Source of the DNA: a bacterium
GTDB lineage: Bacteria > Spirochaetota > UBA4802 > UBA5550
DNA: 28,413 nucleotides
Direction of reading: 5' to 3'
Assembly: GCA_024224995.1 (NCBI GenBank)
Contig: JAAENB010000209.1
Location: forward strand, 1-28,413
Shown here: one piece after another, positions 23,539-28,413 of the stretch
Numbering within the stretch: the stretch's first letter is position 1
How the letters are laid out: each line of letters starts with the position of its first letter
Translations under genes and position numbers: made by a program
The notes under the pieces: model-generated
Seen by the model: only the letters and a program-made list of their open reading frames with translations
Told to the model about the DNA's origin: nothing
The model's database searches: none

Positions 23539-24936
23539 TTAGTTCGGAACTACATAATGAAGATTCGAAACATCAGCGTCTTTGTTTAATTTTTTGGAAT
23601 ATTTGAAAATAGCCATAATACGCTTTTTCCATTCGGACTGGTAAAGCCCTCCGGGCATTTTCCGAATTTCAAGAATCGCCGCAGGTTTGCCGTCAACATC
23701 GGTCATTTCCATTGTACCCGATTCCTTGGTGTTTGTTTTAAATAAGTCCTTGCCGCCTTTTTCGGATAGAAGACCTCTAATCCAATCTTCAATTTTTGGG
23801 CCCTTTTTGTGACCCTTGTAAAAAATAACCTGCTCGTTAGCCTTAATTTTTAAGTTTGGGGCTGCCGAGTTGGCAATCTTGAGTACGAGTTTAATGAAGT
23901 CTTCGTCATGGTTGTTATCTTCGAAAATCCCCTGTTTCGGGATGGCATTGTAGTAGTCGTTAAGAGGAACTCGAGCCATAAGGGGTATGTGGGATTTATT
24001 ATAATGTTTAATTTTATCACTTACGGGAATTCTCCCGGAAACGATATAGAATGAAAGAAATGTGGTAAAACCCAATAGTTCGGGATTTTTATTGATGGCA
24101 TTTTCCTTTTCAGCGGCTTCTATACATTTTTTTAACATGCTGTAATAGGGCTTACCTTGATACATCAAATAGGGGTTTGTCGACATTTCTTTCAGCAAGT
24201 CAGGTACTCTATCCAACCGTATATCAAGCGTTGCCTGGATATGAGCTCCCATCTCCGGGTATGGCATCTGTTCATTATTCGCATTCACGAACCCATGACC
24301 TGCCTTAAGAAATTTTTCAGGGAGCCGTATAGCGAAACCCGTTTGTATGTTACTGAATATTGTATTGTTGTTTTTGTCTTTCAATGATTTGATCAATGGC
24401 GCTATTTCTGATATACGATTTTTCTCATCTTTTTCCCATGCTGTAATGGATTCTTTTCGTATTTTAAAAATATCATTTCTTACCGCCGCTGACATAGTTC
24501 CAAGTTGAGGCGGCGTGCTTTTGTTCTTTTTCGTATACCGGAACTTATAGAATTTTTCAAAGTTTATGCAAAAATTTGTGATGAGAGAGGTTCCTGCAAG
24601 AACAATCTCATCCACATTCTTCTCGAGTTTTTGAGAGCCGGCATTGTCATAGGTGAATGTTTTGGTTACATATTCTACGGTGAGACCCGATTCGTTAGGC
24701 TCCAGTGTTGCATCAAAGTGATCTCCTGAAAACATTACCTTCGTATTACGATTACCCTTTCCCTGCAGAATCTCGACATTGGCAACTTCCACTTCGAATC
24801 CAACAGCCCCTGTTTTTGCATAGGTCAAGCTGGGAACCAGGAACAATACCAGGGCAAACACTTTTATGTAAGTCCATCCGGACTTTCCTGAGCCTGTGTG
24901 CTTGTTTTTTTGAAATTTTCTGTTTTTTTGAATCAT
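23539..24936 (-). CDS. Secreted protein of unknown function, 465 residues
   Basis: Starts at ATG 24936 with a strong AAGGAG seven bases upstream. A basic n-region (about 20 residues) and a hydrophobic core ending SLTYA give a type I export signal, cleaved before KTGAV (residue 41). No membrane helix or lipobox follows. Features: VGFEVEVANVEI right after the signal, GFAIRLPEKF near the middle, GAHIQATLDIRLDRVPDLL, a SHIPLMARVPLNDYYN segment and LEIRKMPGG (422-430) near the end. A GFEVE start with a late EIR is reminiscent of amidoligase-type (COOH-NH2 ligase) folds and of some secreted effector-like proteins, but this is an impression only. An inverted repeat upstream suggests control by a TetR-type repressor. 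It forms a single-gene transcription unit. Confidence 0.75.
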   Translation of the reverse strand: MIQKNRKFQKNKHTGSGKSGWTYIKVFALVLFLVPSLTYAKTGAVGFEVEVANVEILQGKGNRNTKVMFSGDHFDATLEPNESGLTVEYVTKTFTYDNAGSQKLEKNVDEIVLAGTSLITNFCINFEKFYKFRYTKKNKSTPPQLGTMSAAVRNDIFKIRKESITAWEKDEKNRISEIAPLIKSLKDKNNNTIFSNIQTGFAIRLPEKFLKAGHGFVNANNEQMPYPEMGAHIQATLDIRLDRVPDLLKEMSTNPYLMYQGKPYYSMLKKCIEAAEKENAINKNPELLGFTTFLSFYIVSGRIPVSDKIKHYNKSHIPLMARVPLNDYYNAIPKQGIFEDNNHDEDFIKLVLKIANSAAPNLKIKANEQVIFYKGHKKGPKIEDWIRGLLSEKGGKDLFKTNTKESGTMEMTDVDGKPAAILEIRKMPGGLYQSEWKKRIMAIFKYSKKLNKDADVSNLHYVVPN

Positions 24937-24980
24937 TTAGCTTCTCCTTCCTTAAAAATTAATTTATGAAATGTTGGACC

Positions 24981-25009
24981 ATGTAGTTTATCCATTGATA
25001 TTATGTCAA
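24981..25009 (-). promoter_or_regulatory. Possible promoter of the 465-residue protein gene
   Basis: On the minus strand a perfect TTGACA (25009-25004) is followed at normal distance by a poor -10 (CTACAT or TACATG, near 24980-24986), about 45 bases before the ATG. A weak -10 beside a consensus -35 fits a promoter that needs help or is set by the nearby inverted repeat. Another -10 candidate, TAATAT, overlaps the -35. Confidence 0.35.
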
Positions 25010-25021
25010 TATTTTTATTGT

Positions 25022-25036
25022 ATGACCATTGGTCAT
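25022..25036. promoter_or_regulatory. Operator-like inverted repeat ATGACC-ATT-GGTCAT
   Basis: A perfect 6-base inverted repeat with a three-base spacer stands just upstream of the putative -35 of the 465-residue gene. The TGACC-N3-GGTCA shape is common for TetR-family dimers. No TetR gene is in the window, so the regulator is unknown. Confidence 0.45.
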
Positions 25037-25105
25037 TATTTGAATTCCTCTCATTTACTGGGAGAGAACGTCAAAAAACATTATATTAACGTATAAATGT
25101 AGTGG

Positions 25106-25148
25106 GGAAAAAACAGGTTAGAAACTGTTTCTATACCGGGGCCTGTTC
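25106..25148 (-). terminator. Likely terminator of the lux-type operon
   Basis: On the minus strand, downstream of the last operon gene, AACAGG pairs with CCTGTT around an inner hairpin AGAAAC-A-GTTTCT, and the outer arm runs straight into TTTTTT. The layout stem plus T-run fits a factor-independent terminator. Part of this stretch (25120-25140) is repeated with two mismatches at 11-31 of the window. Confidence 0.55.
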
Positions 25149-25193
25149 TTGAGGCCGGGTTTAATGATGCTGAGGACTGCTGTAGTTGTTTTT

Positions 25194-26078
25194 TTATTTT
25201 GTAATCGTTTCCAGTCCAAACACCTCTTTGGAAAGATGAACCAGTTTCTCCGGGATTGACTTCCCTTCGAGTGGAAAAAAATTGTTTTCAAACAACGCAA
25301 CAACCTTATTCATATACCGCCGGTATTTTTTTGCTGTTTTCCCGGAACCCGCCGTGGGGTATTTTTCAAAGATTGGTTCCAGGTGCTTGAGAAATATTTG
25401 ATCATTCGCAGTTCCCGGTTCGGAGAGATAGGGAGCCATCCTGTTTTTATGTTTATGCATGGTTTGAGCGGGAACAATATAAAAATGACAAATGGTATTG
25501 GGAAAGTACCTGTTATATAACCGGTCAAAAGACATTTCATCGATTGAGTTTTCATTACCGGTGGTCCATGATATTTTCACATCAACAATATAGTCCCGGG
25601 AAAAGTGCGCGAGCATTGCAACCTGCCGTTTGTAGTATTCGTTTTCTCTGAAATCACTACCCAGGTTCTCATATATTTTTTGAAATGATTTGTTTTGAGA
25701 TTCATCCGAGGCCAGTTTTAAGGTAACCCTGTCTTCAAGATCAAGATTTTTAATGGCATTCTGTAATAATGTTTGATATTCATTGGCCATGTGTTGTATT
25801 GCTTTTGGACAAATATGATCCTGAGATAAAGAAAAATAATCCCCAATAAGGATCATCACTTTTTTATGCAATATTTTTGAAATAGAAATGGCAGAGACAA
25901 AATATGAAATCACGTCAAGGGGGAGGCCTATGGAAACGTGGTTCATGGTTGTTGTTCCAATGGCAATGAGTGTATACCCCTCGCCTATTCGAACAATGGA
26001 ATCAATTTTTTCCACTTCGGAATGTTTCGTGTCAAATAGGGATGAACTTTGTAAAAATTCAATTATTTTTTTTCTCAT
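25194..26078 (-). CDS. Unknown protein of the lux-type operon, 294 residues
   Basis: I do not recognise the family. It starts at ATG 26078, 12 bases after luxD, in the same operon. There is no signal peptide or membrane helix, so it should be cytoplasmic. Residues 35-80 have a Rossmann-like pattern: YTLIAIGTTTMNHVSIGLPLD, a helix, then KKVMILIGDYFS. This order (strand, H/G-rich turn, helix, strand ending in LIGD) loosely resembles the nucleotide-binding half of class I aminoacyl-tRNA synthetases and cyclodipeptide synthases, but the KMSKS motif and the CDPS Ser motif are not evident. The C-terminal third is basic and helical (KTAKKYRRYMNKVV). Its place after LuxC, LuxE and LuxD suggests it uses or channels the acyl or aldehyde product. 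That is inference. Confidence 0.75.
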   Translation of the reverse strand: MRKKIIEFLQSSSLFDTKHSEVEKIDSIVRIGEGYTLIAIGTTTMNHVSIGLPLDVISYFVSAISISKILHKKVMILIGDYFSLSQDHICPKAIQHMANEYQTLLQNAIKNLDLEDRVTLKLASDESQNKSFQKIYENLGSDFRENEYYKRQVAMLAHFSRDYIVDVKISWTTGNENSIDEMSFDRLYNRYFPNTICHFYIVPAQTMHKHKNRMAPYLSEPGTANDQIFLKHLEPIFEKYPTAGSGKTAKKYRRYMNKVVALFENNFFPLEGKSIPEKLVHLSKEVFGLETITK

Positions 26079-26090
26079 GTGCCCGGCTTT

Positions 26091-27005
26091 CTACAGCGCT
26101 TCCAATTCTCTTTTACGCTCAAGTTTGATATATGACAGGATTTCTTCAAAATCCGGTTTGTAAATATCCTCCGGGCAAAGATCGATATTGCTCAAATAGC
26201 GGGAGAAACTGGTAACAATTTGCAGCATTGCTGTTTGAGCGGCATGAGGATTCTTATAAAATTTATGCGAGGCATCGGGTATAACGAATTTTTCTTTTAC
26301 TGTTGTTATTTCATCGCTAAACACCAATTCATACTGCTCGAATGGCACCCAATCATCTTTTTCCGATATAATAAGAACCATTGGTGTAGTAATTTTTTTT
26401 ATATCCGTTATTGTGGTATCAAGAGTGGCATATGACTTTTCCCAGGCATCACTGCAAAAGGAGAGAAAGCTAACCTCGTGGTCAATTATTGAAAATGATC
26501 CCTCATGCCGATCTCCGTTTTTATATTTATTAAGCCAATCGGTTCCACAGGTGTTGTGAACCGTCTCAGTAACATCAAGAACTCCCACCAATGAGATTAA
26601 CAGGTCAATATCACTAACATTGTTTTCCGCAAAATACTTAAACAAAACCCGGGCCGATAAACTGACGCCAACAACTCCTATGCCGGCATATTCATGAAAG
26701 AATTCTTTTGAATTTCTCACGTAATCCAATATCTCATGAAAATCAAAATAGGAAGTACTTAATTGGAAATCTTCATGCTGCCCGCAGCTTAAACCAACAT
26801 GGTCCGTCAGATCATACCTGAGAACGTTAAAACCGTTCGCAGTTAAATATAATGAAACAACAATATTATCCCTCATTACCCGTTCATACTGGCTGGGAAC
26901 GAGAATTACCGGCTTTCCCGGTTTCATGTCAACAAAATCAAATACCGCATGAATTGTCTTTCCATGGCGGTTGGATATTGAAAACGTTTTTGATTGCATA
27001 TCCAT
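26091..27005 (-). CDS. luxD: LuxD-type acyl-ACP thioesterase / acyltransferase
   Basis: 304 residues, the length of Vibrio LuxD. It is an alpha/beta hydrolase with several LuxD marks: GFNVLRYDLTDHVGLSCG, GVSLSARV (nucleophile S115), KDDWV (D217 or D218) and ASHKFY (H247). The order and spacing match the Ser-Asp-His triad of Vibrio harveyi LuxD (S114, D211, H241). LuxD releases a fatty acid (myristate in Vibrio) from acyl-ACP for the LuxE/LuxC reductase. ATG 27005 comes four bases after the luxE stop; the ribosome-binding site AGGTGA spans that stop. LuxD is much rarer than LuxC or LuxE outside luminous bacteria, which makes it the telling member here. Chain length and final product are not deducible. 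Confidence 0.88.
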   Translation of the reverse strand: MDMQSKTFSISNRHGKTIHAVFDFVDMKPGKPVILVPSQYERVMRDNIVVSLYLTANGFNVLRYDLTDHVGLSCGQHEDFQLSTSYFDFHEILDYVRNSKEFFHEYAGIGVVGVSLSARVLFKYFAENNVSDIDLLISLVGVLDVTETVHNTCGTDWLNKYKNGDRHEGSFSIIDHEVSFLSFCSDAWEKSYATLDTTITDIKKITTPMVLIISEKDDWVPFEQYELVFSDEITTVKEKFVIPDASHKFYKNPHAAQTAMLQIVTSFSRYLSNIDLCPEDIYKPDFEEILSYIKLERKRELEAL

Positions 27006-27009
27006 ACGG

Positions 27010-28143
27010 TCACCTGGCTGAATATTTTTTATCTATTTTTAGAGCACAACCCCGGGAGTCGGTCCTGTTAATTCTCCCTACGATTTTAATACCGGTTCCC
27101 GATCTACCGCAGGGACAGTCATCCTGGTGAATAATCTGGCCAAAATCCGTTGATAAAATAAAACAGGGAAAACTTGATGGTGTGGGATCAAGAAAAGCCA
27201 ATATTCCGGTTTTGTTTTTTTCGGTAATTTCTAACCCGGTCCAGGGATCAATGATGAGTACTTTTATCCACGGCTGAACATGTTTAACCCAATGTTCACA
27301 TTCGGGAATTATGGAATTTAGCTCAACCATGTTAAAAACATCTCTGAAATTATTTTTTTGAAATCCTTTGAAATAATACTGTATGGTGTTAATCAACTCA
27401 TTTCGGGGAATGGCGTTTCCGGAAAAAAGTTTCCACCCCCCTGCGCTTACTACAAATACCTGTTCTCCAAAAGGAATGCTTATCCCTTCTTTTTTCATAT
27501 ATTCAAATAACTGCAAATACATAACTGGCGCGCCGGTTATTACAAGAGTCTTGAAGTTCTGGCGGTATTTGTTTAATTTTTCAATTACCTGCTCCGGGTA
27601 AAAAGTATCACCTGTTACGAAATTTACCGTGGGGAATATTATATCGGTAATACTCATAACATATGAAAACCATAGATCTTTTGCTTCTTCAGTTGAAGGA
27701 CCAAGGTTGAAAACAATGGCTTCACTGAGGTCAAAAAGCTGGTCAACACTGGCATCCACTGTTCCCAGGAAGCGATCAAGCGTTTTTTTATCGCGGTATA
27801 TGGTACTGGTTGAACCTTCAGTTCCACTGCTCATACAGTTTTTTTCAATATCTTCTTCATTAACGCTTAAAATATCCCTTTTTTTAAATATAAGAGTGGG
27901 TATGAGCGGTACCAGCTTCAAATCAGCGAAGCTGGTAATCTGTGATGGGATAAAACCTGTTTTTTCGCAATAGGCGCGGTAATCGGGACAATGATCATAA
28001 TGATGCATGACCGATTCTTTTATCAAATGATATTGTACCGATTCTATTTTCTTTTTGTCCCAATGGTAAATATCTTCATCCTGAAAAATATATTGGTCAA
28101 TTTCGGGCACTCCTTCCAGGGATACAAAACTGCTTTTTTTCAT
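27010..28143 (-). CDS. luxE: LuxE-type acyl-protein synthetase
   Basis: 377 residues, as in Vibrio LuxE (378). It belongs to the acyl-AMP-forming superfamily. The ATP motif is MSSGTEGSTSTIYRDKKTL (about 104-122), followed by LGPSTEEAKDLWFSY and VTGDTFYPEQVIEKL; the C-terminal CPCGRSG and RGCALKIDKK segments follow. Cys366 in the last stands at nearly the place of the acyl-accepting Cys364 of Vibrio harveyi LuxE. The enzyme activates a free fatty acid with ATP, then carries it on the Cys and hands it to LuxC. ATG 28143 overlaps the luxC stop (ATGA), which points to coupled translation. Family is secure; the physiological acyl chain is unknown. Confidence 0.9.
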   Translation of the reverse strand: MKKSSFVSLEGVPEIDQYIFQDEDIYHWDKKKIESVQYHLIKESVMHHYDHCPDYRAYCEKTGFIPSQITSFADLKLVPLIPTLIFKKRDILSVNEEDIEKNCMSSGTEGSTSTIYRDKKTLDRFLGTVDASVDQLFDLSEAIVFNLGPSTEEAKDLWFSYVMSITDIIFPTVNFVTGDTFYPEQVIEKLNKYRQNFKTLVITGAPVMYLQLFEYMKKEGISIPFGEQVFVVSAGGWKLFSGNAIPRNELINTIQYYFKGFQKNNFRDVFNMVELNSIIPECEHWVKHVQPWIKVLIIDPWTGLEITEKNKTGILAFLDPTPSSFPCFILSTDFGQIIHQDDCPCGRSGTGIKIVGRINRTDSRGCALKIDKKYSAR

Positions 28144-28413
28144 GAACGCTGCCTTCGTGGTCCAAAAAAATGCTCTTCAATCTTATTACGGTCTCCTTTA
28201 AAATATCGATATTGGAATTGTGGACTTCGCTCCGCGCAAACCCAGTTGATCATTCGGGACATGGGATGCATGCCGTCATGGCTAAACCCGCCACGGGGAT
28301 GACCTGCCATCCCGGTCTCAACAATACGGGTTGCCCCAAGAAAAGTAAATTTTTCAGCAATGGCCGAATATGATTCCCAGGGATATATTGATACGGTTTG
28401 AACATCTTTGTCG
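28140..28413 (-). CDS. luxC: LuxC-type fatty acyl reductase, C-terminal end (partial)
   Basis: Only the last 90 residues lie in the window; the start is beyond the right edge. The frame begins DVQTVSIYPWESYSAIAEKF, then has GATRIVETGMAG and SHDGMHPMSRMINWVCAE, which match the conserved end of LuxC (VQTV...., RIV..GM...., G.HDGM.PL.R...). LuxC reduces the LuxE-bound acyl group to a fatty aldehyde with NADPH; its catalytic Cys lies upstream and cannot be checked here. Its stop codon overlaps the luxE start by four bases. A basic tail (GPRRQRS) ends the protein. Confidence 0.82.
   Translation of the reverse strand, partial: DKDVQTVSIYPWESYSAIAEKFTFLGATRIVETGMAGHPRGGFSHDGMHPMSRMINWVCAERSPQFQYRYFKGDRNKIEEHFFGPRRQRS

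Noticed and set aside
25118..25303. Small minus-strand reading frame overlapping the end of the 294-residue gene
   Set aside because: It overlaps a better gene and the likely terminator, and it has no ribosome-binding site or recognisable sequence.
25194..28413. Calling the organism bioluminescent
   Set aside because: Only the aldehyde-forming part of the lux set is visible; no luciferase gene is in the window.

Overview
The window looks like a chromosomal segment of a bacterium of moderate-to-low GC with dense, mostly minus-strand genes, and I suggest an uncultured spirochaete (Spirochaetota, Leptospira-like side). This is an inference. It rests on several lipoprotein signals whose residue before the cysteine is T, N or V (a relaxed lipobox typical of spirochaetes), a 7TMR-DISM sensor with an RsbW-like ATPase end, a discoidin-like NADase-type glycan-binding protein, and several non-ATG starts with good ribosome-binding sites. 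No rRNA, tRNA, transposase gene, CRISPR array or origin was seen.

Layout, in the direction of transcription (right to left). (1) 28413-25194: an operon of the luminescence fatty-acid-reductase type. It holds the end of luxC, then luxE, then luxD, and last a 294-residue protein I do not recognise, followed by a likely terminator. Gene gaps are -4, 4 and 12 bases. No luciferase gene is visible; luxC is cut by the window edge. (2) 24936-23539: a secreted 465-residue protein of unknown function behind a perfect inverted repeat that looks like an operator. Convergent to it, on the plus strand (22666-23430), is a small unknown lipoprotein; a strong hairpin separates the two. (3) 22371-16111: a carbohydrate block with a heparinase II/III-like protein, a STAS anti-anti-sigma-like protein, a GT4 glycosyltransferase, a GH123/DUF4091-like lipoprotein and a membrane-anchored PD-(D/E)XK nuclease-like protein. 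(4) 16000-13868: a 7TM-DISM receptor ending in PAS and an RsbW-like ATPase domain without a phospho-acceptor histidine region. (5) 13853-11996: a frameshifted discoidin-like protein gene and an unknown 258-residue gene. (6) 11928-311: a tightly packed three-gene operon with its own promoter. It encodes two giant exported ankyrin-repeat proteins (1718 and about 1504 residues) and a lipoprotein that appears to join RND/MMPL-exporter periplasmic domains, without their membrane segments, to a TolB-like beta-propeller.

How the parts may work together: the giant ankyrin proteins and the porter-like/propeller lipoprotein are probably co-made envelope proteins acting in protein-protein contact. The carbohydrate block may build and trim a surface polysaccharide, with the STAS and 7TM-DISM/ATPase proteins as possible partner-switch regulators. 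The Lux-type operon should make a fatty aldehyde from an acyl-ACP or acyl-CoA through LuxD (thioesterase), LuxE (acyl-AMP/acyl-enzyme) and LuxC (reductase); the use of that aldehyde here is unknown. The intergenic spaces hold palindromes and short dispersed repeats that are not explained by the genes.
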